Shown here: in pieces, positions 8,925-18,052 of the stretch | Numbering within the stretch: the stretch's first letter is position 1 | How the letters are laid out: the number at the start of each line of letters is the position of its first letter | NCBI GenBank assembly: GCA_007695145.1 | Contig: REEI01000044.1 | Location: 1-39,587 of the forward strand | DNA: 39,587 bases | Source of the DNA: Saprospirales bacterium | GTDB lineage: Bacteria; Bacteroidota; Bacteroidia; Chitinophagales; Saprospiraceae | Direction: 5' to 3' | Notes under the pieces: model-generated | What the model was told of the DNA's origin: nothing | The model's database searches: none | Seen by the model: the letters and a program-made list of their open reading frames with translations, nothing else | Translations under genes and position numbers: made by a program

Positions 8925-10289
8925 TCAAGAACCCATTTCAGGTCTTCTTTCCAGCAGGAAAACACCTCCACTGTTTGAAATTTTCAGTCTATTGGCCTCC
9001 CCGCTGCCATTTAATTCAAAAATGAACTCCAGTTCATTTTGCCAATCCTTGAATAGCAGATCTCCTATCTGTATCATATAAGTTTTGCTCTCCTTTCCGT
9101 TACTTATAATTAGTTTTCCGGACTCAATCGATATATTGAACTCCATTCCGGATTCCCCACTGAAAAAGTCACCTGTAAGCGCCCTTAGGTCATCTCCTTG
9201 TATGAGGGTGCTGGTATAGTCAGGCAATTGTTGATCTTCTTCCATCATCAATTTCAACATTGAATTGATGGTGTTCTCAAACCCGAGATCAAGGCCATTG
9301 AGCAGAATGCTAAGGGTGAGTCCCCTGGATGGAAAATGGGCAATAAAGCTGTAGTACTCATCCAATTGACCATAGTGGCCAAAGCCGATATCATCTGAAA
9401 AGGGCAATTGAAGAATTCCTTTCCCAAACCCATTCTCAAATTGGAGCATTTCATCCAATGAAACACAAGAGATTAAATCCCCGGCAAACAAAGCATCCAT
9501 AAACGCGATCATATCTCTCCCTGTTGAAACCACTCCTCCGGCTCCCATTGTAGTGCCCAATTTAATTTCAGGTAGCATGGTGACCCAATCATTGGCAGTC
9601 TTGATAAATGAGTTGGTCAATTGGTCAGAAGGAATCCCACGTTTGGTAAAATAGGTTGACTTTAAACCTGCTCTTTCCAAAATATTTTCGCTGATTAATT
9701 GATCAAAGCTCAAGCCGCTAACCTCCTCAAGGATATAGCTCAGCAGCACGTAGTTAGTATTGCTGTAGTTAATCTGACTTCCCGGCTCAAACATCAAGCG
9801 GTAATTGCTAAAGGTTTGAACCATATCATCCCGGGAAATTTCCAGGTGCATTTTGTACAGCATACCTGTATCTGAGGTGAAGTTGAACAATCCACTTTGA
9901 TGTTGTAGCAAGTGTCGCAATTTTATTTGGTCTGCCCCATCTATCTGAGGAAAGAAGTAGTCTAGACGTTGGTCGAGTTCTAATTTTCCCTCCTCAACCA
10001 TTTGCATCGTCAGCACTGCGGTGAACATCTTGCTCGCCGAACCTATGGACATAACAGATTGTACGCTATTATCCCTTACCTCCAGCCCATTGTGCCAGGC
10101 AGTACCTCCAGCCCATTCATACAGCAATTCACCTTGTCCACTTATGGTCACTGTGCCCATCAATTGTTCCTTACTTTCGAGAACGTTGAGAAAACTGTCC
10201 AGGCGATTCAGGTTATCGGAAGTTTGGGCGTAGGAAAAGGCGCAAATAAAAAACAGCGCAAAAGTCGAATAAAATTTTGTATACTTCAT
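8925..10289 (-). CDS. Secreted beta-lactamase-family serine hydrolase
   Basis: This is a class C beta-lactamase/DD-peptidase-fold hydrolase (454 residues), a broad family that includes esterases, peptidases and penicillin-binding proteins. An N-terminal Sec signal peptide is visible (KFYSTFALFFICAFSYAQ, cleavage near residue 21). The nucleophile motif SxxK is S84-A-S-K87 within SIGSASKMF. The second motif YxN is Y175-S-N177, and a third-motif equivalent GHYG sits in FGFGHYGQ-like context at about residue 305. A C-terminal region of about 100 residues is the small beta domain often appended to this family. Antibiotic hydrolysis is not implied; such proteins in Bacteroidota are usually of unknown substrate. 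A TATATTTG box (10309-10316) lies 19 nt upstream of the ATG, and a strong terminator follows, so the gene is monocistronic. Confidence 0.9.
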   Translation of the reverse strand: MKYTKFYSTFALFFICAFSYAQTSDNLNRLDSFLNVLESKEQLMGTVTISGQGELLYEWAGGTAWHNGLEVRDNSVQSVMSIGSASKMFTAVLTMQMVEEGKLELDQRLDYFFPQIDGADQIKLRHLLQHQSGLFNFTSDTGMLYKMHLEISRDDMVQTFSNYRLMFEPGSQINYSNTNYVLLSYILEEVSGLSFDQLISENILERAGLKSTYFTKRGIPSDQLTNSFIKTANDWVTMLPEIKLGTTMGAGGVVSTGRDMIAFMDALFAGDLISCVSLDEMLQFENGFGKGILQLPFSDDIGFGHYGQLDEYYSFIAHFPSRGLTLSILLNGLDLGFENTINSMLKLMMEEDQQLPDYTSTLIQGDDLRALTGDFFSGESGMEFNISIESGKLIISNGKESKTYMIQIGDLLFKDWQNELEFIFELNGSGEANRLKISNSGGVFLLERRPEMGS

Positions 10290-10308
10290 ATCTTAAATAT
10301 TTTCATTG

Positions 10309-10316
10309 CAAATATA
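10309..10316 (-). promoter_or_regulatory. -7 box of the serine hydrolase gene
   Basis: Read on the minus strand this is TATATTTG, an exact TAnnTTTG match, ending 19 nt before the ATG. A TTTG lies upstream, but the spacer is 15 nt, shorter than the usual 17-23, so the -33 assignment is uncertain. Confidence 0.45.
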
Positions 10317-10557
10317 GGGTAGATACTTCCTCAAATTTGGCATATTACGACTATCAGACGCAGAAATCGGATCAATAGTTACTGCAAAAATTAAAGATCA
10401 GACAAACGGATAATTTTTATCGATTAAAGTGAGTGGAGGCTGAAAAAGGAGAAAAACACAGCGATCTTACCTACTCCAGGTAGTTTAGTCATGCACCTAG
10501 AAAAAACTCCTTTCCCCTGTAATTTCTTCATCTTCAATTCACTTGCCTTTGGACTAT

Positions 10558-10573
10558 TGGCACAACTTCTGCG
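10558..10573 (+). promoter_or_regulatory. Possible sigma-54 promoter for the OstA/LptA-like gene
   Basis: TGGCACAACTTCTGCG matches TGGCACGnnnnTTGCW at 9 of 12 positions, including the whole TGGCAC block and the TGC of the -12 element. The predicted start is near 10584, 19 nt before the ATG at 10603. A competing housekeeping-type candidate overlaps it: TTG, 18 nt, TATATTTT (-7 at 10578-10585). The rest of the 313-nt gap between the divergent genes holds no gene. Confidence 0.4.
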
Positions 10574-10602
10574 TTAGTATATTTTAGGTTCTGAACATAA
10601 CA

Positions 10603-12522
10603 ATGATCTTTGCAAGCATTTTTTCAATCATAAAACCGGGTATGTCGACATTTCGCACGACTACTTTATTCTTTTTATCGACCTTTTTTTGGGCAGGGGT
10701 CATTGTTTCTGATCTACAAGCTCAAGCAGTTTCACCGGAGCAGCCCCCTTCGAGGATTAAGTGGATTGACGCGCTTGATGTGAGGGTAATATTGGAGGAA
10801 GGCCAACGGATACATCACCTTACGGGAAATGTAGAACTGCGACAGGACAGTATGTACTTCTTTGGGGACAGTGCCATACTCACACAAAACCTTTTATTCG
10901 CAGCTGGAAATGTGATTGTGATTCAGGGAGACTCCCTCACTATATTTGGCGACACCCTCAACTACAATGGTGATCTTCGCTACGGCTACCTGACTGGTGA
11001 GTCTTTTATCCAGCAGGGAAAAAGTCTACTTTACTCCAATTTTTTAGAATACGACTCTCACAATAAGATGGCCTACTATAATCGGGGAGCGGTTCTCACT
11101 GACGGAGATTTTCAATTGACCAGTAAGAGGGGCATTTACAATCTAAACACAGAACGGATAATCTTCAAAGATTCTGTGGAAATAGTTGGGGACGACTTTC
11201 TACTGAGAACCAGTGAAATGGAGTATGACAGCGAAACTTCCACCGCTTTTTTTATTGCTCCAACTGTGATTATACAGCAGGATAGCCGCATATATACAGA
11301 GGGTGGACACTACAATCTGGAAACCGGAGATGCCGTTTTTTTCAATAACCCGCAGTACAAAAAGGAGGGTGAAATCAGCCGCGCTGACACTATGATCTAC
11401 AGTGCTTCCGAGGAGACACTTTTACTGATCGACCGGGTTTTTTACCAAAAGGATTCTACTGTCATCACTTCTGATCGCCTTTTTTACGACAGTCCCTCTC
11501 AAATTGCTACCATTACCGGCAATGCAAGAGTTGAAGAGGGAAGCAGGGTGATTGAATCCCACGAAATTATCTATGATTTAGAGCTTGGAAAATTCCATAC
11601 AGTGGGTCGCTCAACAGTAAGAGACGAAAGACAAGAATTGACTGCCGACAACTTATTTTATGGAGAGAGTGAGGGGGAGGGAGAAGCTTCCGGCAATGTA
11701 ATTTGGAAAGATTTGGATTCGGGTATGGAACTCTACAGCATGCAAGCCGTTTTTGTGGACTCTACCGGTTCGGTCAAAGCATATGGGGGGCGACCACTGT
11801 TGATATACCCATCAGAGACCGACAGTCTGTTTCTCGTAGCTGATACTATTTTTAGTTTCGAGCTGATCAATCCATCCGATACCCAGCGAATCACTAAGGC
11901 GTATTATAACGTTCTGATCTACAGAAATGATTTTCAGGCCGTCTGTGATTCGCTCACCCATCAAACCATGGATTCCACATTCAGAATGATGTACGACCCC
12001 ATCATTTGGATGGACACCACCCAACTGACCGGTGATACTATTGATGCCATTTTGAAAGACGGCAGCATTAGCAGTGCGTTTATTCGACAAAATGCCATGG
12101 TTTTAACCTCTCCGGATTATATTTACTTCAATCAGATGAAGGGAAGAGAAATCACTGCAGGATTTGAGGAGGGAAGTTTGAGGGAAGTAAGGGTTTATGG
12201 AAATGCTGAGGCGCTTTATTTCGCAATGGATCAAGATGATGCCTACGTAGGTGTAAATAAATCGGAGTCTGCGGAAATAAGAATAAACCTCAAGGATAAT
12301 GCTGTGGAGAGAATCCGATTCTTCGGAAAACCCACCAATAACCTGACTCCCATGCACAAAGCAACAGAGGGAGATTTTCGTCTGGAGGGTTTCAATTGGA
12401 GGGATGAACTCAGGCCCCAAAGTCTGGAAGACATCTTAAAGGGTACATTGAGAGAGGGCATGAAGGAATTTATAGGACAAAAGGAACTCCTGGAGCCGGA
12501 AATGGTCGATCAAAAGGAGTAA
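10603..12522 (+). CDS. OstA/LptA-like periplasmic LPS-transport protein
   Basis: This 639-residue protein is an OstA-like (LptA/LptD N-terminal family) beta-jellyroll repeat protein. In Bacteroidota such long OstA-like proteins are thought to form part of the periplasmic bridge that carries lipopolysaccharide to the outer membrane. The pattern is clear: successive short strands such as HLTGNVELRQDSMYFFGDSA, then AAGNVIVIQGDSLTIFGDTL, with later repeats through about residue 580. A signal peptide is present, but it fits better from an internal ATG at 10642 (MSTFRTTTLFFLSTFFW, cleavage after LQAQA) than from the ATG at 10603, which adds 13 residues; no Shine-Dalgarno sequence decides. The gene converges with the FAH-family gene, with 30 nt between the stop codons. 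It is far longer than E. coli LptA (185 residues). Confidence 0.85.
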   Translation: MIFASIFSIIKPGMSTFRTTTLFFLSTFFWAGVIVSDLQAQAVSPEQPPSRIKWIDALDVRVILEEGQRIHHLTGNVELRQDSMYFFGDSAILTQNLLFAAGNVIVIQGDSLTIFGDTLNYNGDLRYGYLTGESFIQQGKSLLYSNFLEYDSHNKMAYYNRGAVLTDGDFQLTSKRGIYNLNTERIIFKDSVEIVGDDFLLRTSEMEYDSETSTAFFIAPTVIIQQDSRIYTEGGHYNLETGDAVFFNNPQYKKEGEISRADTMIYSASEETLLLIDRVFYQKDSTVITSDRLFYDSPSQIATITGNARVEEGSRVIESHEIIYDLELGKFHTVGRSTVRDERQELTADNLFYGESEGEGEASGNVIWKDLDSGMELYSMQAVFVDSTGSVKAYGGRPLLIYPSETDSLFLVADTIFSFELINPSDTQRITKAYYNVLIYRNDFQAVCDSLTHQTMDSTFRMMYDPIIWMDTTQLTGDTIDAILKDGSISSAFIRQNAMVLTSPDYIYFNQMKGREITAGFEEGSLREVRVYGNAEALYFAMDQDDAYVGVNKSESAEIRINLKDNAVERIRFFGKPTNNLTPMHKATEGDFRLEGFNWRDELRPQSLEDILKGTLREGMKEFIGQKELLEPEMVDQKE

Positions 12523-12552
12523 GTGGTTCCCAAATTGACAGCCCGTGGGCTT

Positions 12553-13158
12553 TTACCTTATCTCGCAATTGAGCATTGGGCGGTCGTTCAGGAAAGCTCG
12601 AAATTGGTCGCCGACTTCTAATTTACCCACTCCTGCCGGAGTTCCCGTGAAAATCATGTCGTTCATTTGAAGGGTAAAATACTTAGAGAGAAAAACGATG
12701 AGGTCCTCAAATGAATGAATCATGCTCTCGGGATTCCCCTTTTGAACAATTTCTCCATTCTTCTCCAAACTGAAGTCCATTTTACCCTTGAGTTTGGAAA
12801 TGGGTACAAACTTACTGATAGGAGCTGAGTGGTCAAAGGCCTTGGCCAATTCCCAGGGCAGGCCCTTTGATTTTAACTTTGACTGCAGATCGCGGGCGGT
12901 TAAATCTATACCCACAGCGACCTTGTCGTAGTATCTGGCTGCAAATTCAGGTTGAATGTGCTTGCCATTCTTACAAATTCGTATGACCAATTCCACCTCA
13001 TAGTGAATTTCACTGGTGAAAGAAGGGTGGTAAAAAGGCTTGTCATTCACCAATAATGCCCCCGGAGGCTTCATAAACACAACCGGCTCATCGGGAATGG
13101 GGTTGTTCAATTCTAGTGCATGTTCTGCATAATTTCTTCCAATACAAAAGATTTTCAT
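12553..13158 (-). CDS. Fumarylacetoacetate hydrolase-family protein (FAHD1-like)
   Basis: This is a member of the FAH family, whose small FAHD1-like forms act as oxaloacetate decarboxylases or acylpyruvate hydrolases on short beta-diketo acids with a divalent metal. Starting at 13158 gives 201 residues beginning MKIFCIGRNYAEHALELNN, the standard family N-terminus; a longer frame to 13197 adds 13 residues that do not fit. Metal-binding acidic residues are seen in HYEVELVI (E-x-E) and AVGIDLTARDLQ (D). The C-terminal FTGTPAGVGKLEVGD is also typical. The gene is 77 nt downstream of trpS on the same strand and could be the last gene of that run. The exact substrate is not determined. Confidence 0.9.
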   Translation of the reverse strand: MKIFCIGRNYAEHALELNNPIPDEPVVFMKPPGALLVNDKPFYHPSFTSEIHYEVELVIRICKNGKHIQPEFAARYYDKVAVGIDLTARDLQSKLKSKGLPWELAKAFDHSAPISKFVPISKLKGKMDFSLEKNGEIVQKGNPESMIHSFEDLIVFLSKYFTLQMNDMIFTGTPAGVGKLEVGDQFRAFLNDRPMLNCEIR

Positions 13159-13235
13159 AGGCAGGCAAAAAGTTTTACTGTCGAAGACATAGGACAAGAT
13201 TGAACTTTAGATGGTGGACAACACCGCAAAGAGCA

Positions 13236-14234
13236 TCAGATCAATCCGGCGATTTCCTTTACTTCGCGCAGGGTTTGAGTAGCCACTTTCTGGATCTCCC
13301 TGCTGGACTCCTTTATTCTGTTTCTAACACTTTTCTTGTCGGAGGAAATCTCAGCAAAGCGCTCTCTGATGGGCTGAAGATACTCCAAAAGGCAATCGGC
13401 AATTCCGGTTTTGAAGACTCCATATTGCAGTTCACCTTTGTTGTAATCCTCTAAAAAATCACTGTGCTTTCCAGGATTAATTTCTTTAAGTATGTTAAAT
13501 AAGTTTTCTACTCCGGGACTCATTGTTCCCTCAGCCACCTCTCCCGAATCTGTAACAGCACTCCTGATCTGCTTTACAATCCTCTTTTCATCGGCAAACA
13601 GGTCGATATTGTGCTTATCTCCCAGGCTAGCGCTCATTTTCCGGCTTGGATCCGCAGTGGACATCACCTTTGGAATAGGCGTAAAGAGGGGCTCGGGCAG
13701 TTCAAAATACTCCTTACCCACTACATTATTAAATCTCTGAGCAATATTTCTCGTGAGCTCTAAGTGTTGTTCCTGATCTTTGCCCACCGGCACAAAGCTC
13801 GGTTTGTAAATGAGAATATCCGCGGCCTGAAGAACAGGGTAAGTGAAAAGACCTGCAGAAATGAATACATCTTTGGAGGTCTCTTGTACCTGTTGGGATT
13901 TATCCTTGAATTGCGTCATTCTACCAAGCATTCCGTAGCTGGTCTGGCAGTTGAGTATCCACGCCAGTTCGGTATGCTCCGGCACCAGAGACTGAATAAA
14001 GAGGTTTTCTTCCTTGATTCCGCAAGCAAGTAGTCGATATACCAGCCCCCAGGTTTGCTCCCTCAGTTTTGCAGGGTTGTAGGGCATGGTGATTGCGTGA
14101 TAATTAACCACACTGTAAAAACAGCGGTACTGATCCTGTAGTTGAACCCAGTTTCGAATAGCGCCGAGGTAACGCCCTAGATGGAGGTTACCTGTGGGTT
14201 GCACTCCGGATAGAATGCGCTTCTTTTCTTCCAT
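13236..14234 (-). CDS. trpS: Tryptophan--tRNA ligase
   Basis: This class I aminoacyl-tRNA synthetase charges tRNA-Trp. The 332 residues are the normal bacterial length. The HIGH-type signature is in PTGNLHLGRYLG (residues 13-24). The KMSKS-type loop reads KMSAS (199-203), and ADILIYKPSFVPVGKDQEQH is the central TrpRS block that contacts tryptophan and the dimer interface. The gene follows the RidA-family gene with a 5-nt gap, so the two are surely co-transcribed. I see no leader peptide or T-box-like structure before it. Such regulators are not expected in this phylum. Confidence 0.97.
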   Translation of the reverse strand: MEEKKRILSGVQPTGNLHLGRYLGAIRNWVQLQDQYRCFYSVVNYHAITMPYNPAKLREQTWGLVYRLLACGIKEENLFIQSLVPEHTELAWILNCQTSYGMLGRMTQFKDKSQQVQETSKDVFISAGLFTYPVLQAADILIYKPSFVPVGKDQEQHLELTRNIAQRFNNVVGKEYFELPEPLFTPIPKVMSTADPSRKMSASLGDKHNIDLFADEKRIVKQIRSAVTDSGEVAEGTMSPGVENLFNILKEINPGKHSDFLEDYNKGELQYGVFKTGIADCLLEYLQPIRERFAEISSDKKSVRNRIKESSREIQKVATQTLREVKEIAGLI

Positions 14235-14239
14235 GAAAA

Positions 14240-14626
14240 TCAGGAATTTTCTACGGCGATAACTGAAATTTCGACATTGGCAGCTTTGGGGAGTCGGGAT
14301 ACTTCTACCAATTCGCGGGCCGGAGGTTCGGAACCACTAAAATAGACTGAGTAGACTTCGTTGATGCGGGCGTACTGATCAATGTCACGGACAAAAATAG
14401 AGCACTTGACTACATTCTCAAAGTCCATGTTCGCGGCTTGAAGTACGAGGCGAATATTCCTCATGATCCGGTGGGTCTCCTCTTCTACGTCCTGGTTGAT
14501 CATGCTTCCAGTCTGAGGATCTAAGGCGATCTGACCTGACACAAATAACAAAGGTCCTGCTTTAACAGCCTGGCTGTATGGCCCTACCGGACTTGGAGCC
14601 CTTTCTGTAAATATAGCTCTTTTCAT
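14240..14626 (-). CDS. RidA-family reactive enamine/imine deaminase
   Basis: A 128-residue member of the YjgF/YER057c/UK114 (RidA) family. Canonical members are small homotrimers that hydrolyse reactive 2-aminoacrylate and related enamines made by PLP enzymes. Family landmarks are GPYSQAVKAGPLLFVSGQIALDP near the N-terminus and PARELVEVSRLPKAANVEI near the C-terminus. The arginine in PAR is the equivalent of the catalytic carboxylate-binding Arg105. The gene is followed by trpS after 5 nt and preceded by rpmF with a 46-nt gap, so it sits in a translation-related transcription unit. Confidence 0.95.
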   Translation of the reverse strand: MKRAIFTERAPSPVGPYSQAVKAGPLLFVSGQIALDPQTGSMINQDVEEETHRIMRNIRLVLQAANMDFENVVKCSIFVRDIDQYARINEVYSVYFSGSEPPARELVEVSRLPKAANVEISVIAVENS

Positions 14627-14672
14627 AGGAGGAGGAAGATTTGCCGGTAAAGACCGGTCAGTCCCAGATTAA

Positions 14673-14876
14673 TTAGTCCATATCTTCTTCCTCTTCCAGG
14701 CCCTGGATTACTACCCTGCCTTTGTAGTACATGTTACCTTCGTACCAAAAAGCGCGGTGAAACTGATGACTTTCACCAGTAGTGGGACAAGTAGCTACCT
14801 GAGGTGCTGTTGCTTTGTAATGTGTTCTCCTTTTTCTTTTTCTCTGCTTCGAGATTCTACTCTTAGGATGTGCCAT
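14673..14876 (-). CDS. rpmF: 50S ribosomal protein L32
   Basis: This 67-residue protein has the L32 N-terminus [20 protein letters not shown] and the very basic globular core typical of bL32, which sits in the large subunit near the peptidyl-transferase region. Only one cysteine (in ATCPTTGE) remains of the four zinc-binding cysteines of the C+ form, so this is the zinc-independent version usual in Bacteroidota. The acidic tail EEEEDMD is an extension. It follows the DUF177 gene by 24 nt, the conserved yceD-rpmF pairing. Confidence 0.96.
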   Translation of the reverse strand: MAHPKSRISKQRKRKRRTHYKATAPQVATCPTTGESHQFHRAFWYEGNMYYKGRVVIQGLEEEEDMD

Positions 14877-14900
14877 GACACATTATTTTTAGTTAAAGAT

Positions 14901-15437
14901 TTAATTTAGTTCATTCTTTATCTGATCCCAGATATTTTCCGATTCATCATCTTCTTCTTCAGATTCAGAATTATCGCCCTCGAGTTTCTCCAGTATTTTG
15001 GAATTACAGGGAGGGTTGATTTCTTCTTCGCACTCATATGTCTTGCTGAGTGGAATACTCAGACAAGCAAATTCGTAGAGATAAACTGCAAGGTCAAACT
15101 CTGATGTGTCCGGATCGATAAAAATGATTTCCGGATCATTGTCACCTGCCTCATCCTCCCATGCCAATTTGACCATCAATCTAAATGATCGATTGAGAGG
15201 TAGCCGGATATCTGCCGTACAGCGATCACAACTGCAGTTAATGAAACCTCCTACATGAAAGTCGAAAATCAGAAGACTGGGTCTTCTATCTAGTTCAACA
15301 ATCACATCCACTACTGCCTGATCGATTGGAGAATGCTCAAAAGCAGCAAAAAAATCGCTCTTCAGCTGGAAATTCCATCCGTACTTTTCATTTGCCAATC
15401 CTTTGATCGGCAATACAAACTCTCTCAATTTCAACAT
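14901..15437 (-). CDS. DUF177 / YceD-family protein
   Basis: YceD/DUF177 proteins are encoded next to rpmF in most bacteria, and members have been linked to 23S rRNA or ribosome maturation. From the ATG at 15437 the protein is 178 residues and begins MLKLREFVLPIKGLANEKYG, the usual family start; an upstream ATG at 15515 adds 26 residues without family similarity. The conserved cysteine cluster CSCDRC, in the N-terminal half of the core, is present. A CxxC-like pair later in the C-terminal half (CEEEINPPC) and an acidic tail (EEEDDESENIWDQI) follow. Translational coupling with rpmF is likely given the short gap. Confidence 0.88.
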   Translation of the reverse strand: MLKLREFVLPIKGLANEKYGWNFQLKSDFFAAFEHSPIDQAVVDVIVELDRRPSLLIFDFHVGGFINCSCDRCTADIRLPLNRSFRLMVKLAWEDEAGDNDPEIIFIDPDTSEFDLAVYLYEFACLSIPLSKTYECEEEINPPCNSKILEKLEGDNSESEEEDDESENIWDQIKNELN

Positions 15438-15658
15438 AATCCCTTGAGTGAATCGGGCTGCAAAGATACGCTTCTGTGTGTAACTTGCATCCCAATGTGA
15501 TAAAAAATATTTCAAAAACTCCTCATCTCTTATAGAATTTCAAAAAAAAGATCCATAAATAACTATCATTCAAATAGTTAAATTTCTCATTTGGACTTTT
15601 TCCTTTTGAACAATAAAAACAGCTGCCACATTCAGAAAGGTTAAAAAAATTGAGGTTG

Positions 15659-15681
15659 GAAGAAAGAACAGGGCTTTCTTC
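15659..15681 (-). terminator. Possible weak terminator after fumC
   Basis: A perfect 8-bp inverted repeat (arms 15659-15666 and 15674-15681) lies 24 nt after the fumC stop. It is AT-rich, and the T-run on the minus strand comes only 11 nt later, so it is a weak candidate. Confidence 0.3.
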
Positions 15682-15704
15682 AAGATATTGCAATCATAGA
15701 TGGG

Positions 15705-17087
15705 CTAAATCATATCCTCTGGCCGCACCCATTGATCAAATTGGTCCGCTGTCAAATACCCCAATTGGATGGCAGCCATTTTCAGGGTAGTATTCTCACT
15801 GTAAGCCTTCTTGGCAATTTCGGCTGCTTTATCGTATCCAATATGAGTATTGAGGGCCGTCACCAACATGAGGCTATTTTCCAGATGCTCGCGGATACGG
15901 TCTGTATTGGGTTCCAGTCCTTTGATGCAATTTTCGGCAAAGCTGACGCAGGCATCTCCGATCAATCGCGCCGACATAAGGAAGTTGTATATCATCACCG
16001 GTTTGAAGACGTTGAGTTGAAAGTGTCCGTTCATACCTCCCACATTGATGGCCACATCATTTCCCAACACCTGAGCCATAGCCATTGTAAGGGCTTCTGC
16101 CTGAGTTGGATTGACCTTACCCGGCATTATGGAAGAACCCGGTTCATTGGCTGGAATGAGATATTCCCCTATTCCACTTCTTGGACCTGAGGCTAACATT
16201 CGTATATCATTGCCAATTTTCATTAGAGAACAAGCTGCAGTCTTTAGGGCTCCATGAGCTTCCACAATAGCATCATGGGCTGCCATCGCCTCAAATTTAT
16301 TGGGAGCACTTATGAATGGGTATCCGGTGTAATCGGCAATCAATTCTGCAACCCTCTCTGAGTATCCCACAGGAGTGTTGAGTCCCGTACCCACAGCAGT
16401 ACCCCCAAGAGCTATCTCCGAGAGATGTGTCAGAGAACTTTTTATGGCATTTTCGGCATGACTCAACTGAGCGCCAAAAGCGGAGAGCTCCTGCCCCACT
16501 GTTACCGGTGTGGCATCCATGAAATGAGTTCTTCCGATCTTCACCACCTCCATGAAATCAGCAGCTTTGTCCTCAATAATTCTTCTGAGATGGGTAAGTC
16601 CGGGAAGAGTCGTCTCCATGAGCATTACATAAGCCGAAATATTCATGGCGGTGGGAAAGGTGTCATTAGAGGACTGAGATTTATTGACATCGTCGTTGGG
16701 ATGAAATTTTTTTATCTCATCATTTAGATTGCCCCCAGCATTAACATGAGCCTTATTTGCGATCACCTCATTCACATTCATATTTGATTGAGTTCCACTA
16801 CCCGTCTGCCAGACTACAAGTGGAAACTGGTCATGCAGTTCACCTGCAAGGATTTCGTCACAAACTTTAGCAATCTCTGTAGCCTTTTCTCTTGTAAGTA
16901 CACCGAGTTCAGCATTGGCAGTAGCTGCAGCTTTTTTCAATACAGCAAATGCCCGAATGATTTCAGCGGGCATCTGTTGTCCTCCAATTTTGAAGTTTGA
17001 CAGAGATCTCTGTGTCTGTGCTCCCCATAATTTTTCCGCCGGAACTTCAACCGAACCTATACTGTCTTTTTCTATTCTGTAACTCAT
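15705..17087 (-). CDS. fumC: Fumarate hydratase class II
   Basis: This iron-independent homotetrameric fumarase converts fumarate to L-malate in the TCA cycle. The 460 residues are the standard length. The fumarase/aspartase signature [10 protein letters not shown] is at residues 317-326; its serine corresponds to the catalytic Ser318 of E. coli FumC. Other active-site blocks are [13 protein letters not shown] (about 97-109), [11 protein letters not shown] and [12 protein letters not shown]. The N-terminus, beginning [26 protein letters not shown] (quoted here as [10 protein letters not shown] and KLWGAQTQ), is canonical. The SOD gene is transcribed divergently from the 143-nt gap upstream. 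No exact TAnnTTTG box is present there, so I cannot name the promoter. Confidence 0.97.
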   Translation of the reverse strand: MSYRIEKDSIGSVEVPAEKLWGAQTQRSLSNFKIGGQQMPAEIIRAFAVLKKAAATANAELGVLTREKATEIAKVCDEILAGELHDQFPLVVWQTGSGTQSNMNVNEVIANKAHVNAGGNLNDEIKKFHPNDDVNKSQSSNDTFPTAMNISAYVMLMETTLPGLTHLRRIIEDKAADFMEVVKIGRTHFMDATPVTVGQELSAFGAQLSHAENAIKSSLTHLSEIALGGTAVGTGLNTPVGYSERVAELIADYTGYPFISAPNKFEAMAAHDAIVEAHGALKTAACSLMKIGNDIRMLASGPRSGIGEYLIPANEPGSSIMPGKVNPTQAEALTMAMAQVLGNDVAINVGGMNGHFQLNVFKPVMIYNFLMSARLIGDACVSFAENCIKGLEPNTDRIREHLENSLMLVTALNTHIGYDKAAEIAKKAYSENTTLKMAAIQLGYLTADQFDQWVRPEDMI

Positions 17088-17230
17088 TATTATACGGTAT
17101 TTTATTTCTGGAATATTATTTTTTACAACTCAGCCACCAACCCTTTAAAATCATTTCAAACAATCAAGGGCTTAATACGTTTTACAAAAGAACGATAAAT
17201 CTATTTTTTCACAACAAAAATTTTATAATT

Positions 17231-17842
17231 ATGGCTTTCAAATTACCTGACCTACCATACGCTCACGATGCGTTAGAACCACATATAGATGCTCAGACAA
17301 TGGAAATCCATCACGGTAAACATCATGCAGGATACACCAGCAAACTAAATGCAGCCTTAGAGGGCACGCCACTTGCCAATAAGTCCATTGAAGAAATACT
17401 TGCTGAAGTGAGCAAGCACGGCAATGGAGTGAGAAATAACGGTGGTGGATATTACAATCACAACCTGTTCTGGGAAGTAATGTCTCCCAATGGAGGAGGC
17501 AATCCCTCAGGGTCTCTTGCAAATGCCATAAATGAGTCCTTCGGCTCTTTTGAGCAATTCAAATCTTCCTTTAGCGATGCAGCTGCAACCCGCTTTGGAT
17601 CCGGCTGGGCATGGCTCATTGTAGGTGCGGACGGAAAGTTGCATGTAACCAGTACTCCTAATCAGGACAATCCACTGATGGACCTGGCAGAGGTAAAGGG
17701 AACTCCCATTCTGGGGCTGGATGTATGGGAGCATGCCTATTACCTGAAATACCAGAACAAAAGACCCGACTACATCAATGCCTTTTTCAGTGTGATCAAC
17801 TGGGATGAGGTCAGCAAAAAATACAAGGCAGCCAAAGGCTGA
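17231..17842 (+). CDS. sodA: Superoxide dismutase, Mn-type
   Basis: The enzyme dismutates superoxide to hydrogen peroxide and oxygen. The true start is the ATG at 17231 (203 residues, [20 protein letters not shown]); the frame stays open further upstream but that part is not SOD. Metal ligands are H27, H77, D164 and H168 ([24 protein letters not shown]). The second-sphere residues are G73 and Q145 (in TPNQDNP), the combination characteristic of manganese SODs rather than iron SODs, where the glutamine sits at the other position. There is no signal peptide, so it is cytoplasmic. A strong terminator follows, making the gene monocistronic. Mixed metal use (cambialism) cannot be excluded from sequence. 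Confidence 0.96.
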   Translation: MAFKLPDLPYAHDALEPHIDAQTMEIHHGKHHAGYTSKLNAALEGTPLANKSIEEILAEVSKHGNGVRNNGGGYYNHNLFWEVMSPNGGGNPSGSLANAINESFGSFEQFKSSFSDAAATRFGSGWAWLIVGADGKLHVTSTPNQDNPLMDLAEVKGTPILGLDVWEHAYYLKYQNKRPDYINAFFSVINWDEVSKKYKAAKG

Positions 17843-17880
17843 TCAGTAAACAATTTCACCACTTGACCCGCAACAAACAC

Positions 17881-17914
17881 AAAGGGGGAGCTTACCAAAA
17901 GTTCCCCTTTTTTT
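17881..17914 (+). terminator. Rho-independent terminator of the SOD gene
   Basis: A stem of seven Watson-Crick pairs (AAAGGGG with CCCCTTT), extended by a G-T and an A-T pair, is followed by a run of seven or more T. It begins 39 nt after the SOD stop codon and separates the SOD gene from the short locus at 18.0-18.25 kb. Confidence 0.85.
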
Positions 17915-17999
17915 ATTTCATCTGACAATAAAAAAACCGAGTAATTGGGTGCTGATGACAGGTTGAAAAAAAATGACAGGAATATCCTGGGAAAAAATT

Positions 18000-18015
18000 T
18001 GGTACGGTCTTTGAA
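18000..18015 (+). promoter_or_regulatory. Near-consensus sigma-54 (RpoN) promoter motif
   Basis: TGGTACGGTCTTTGAA matches TGGCACGnnnnTTGCW at 10 of 12 fixed positions with exact spacing; the mismatches are T for C at position 4 and A for C at the -12 GC. The predicted start is near 18026. It lies 85 nt beyond the SOD terminator and 38 nt before a 22-codon ORF, in a region with no conventional gene. No housekeeping TAnnTTTG box is found nearby. This is the best sigma-54-like match I found in the window. Confidence 0.5.
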
Positions 18016-18052
18016 TTAAACGGGATTAAGAATAACGAAAAATAATAATCCC

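Noticed and set aside
16997-17230. Upstream extension of the SOD frame
   Set aside because: It overlaps the start of fumC and does not resemble SOD; the canonical N-terminus begins at 17231.
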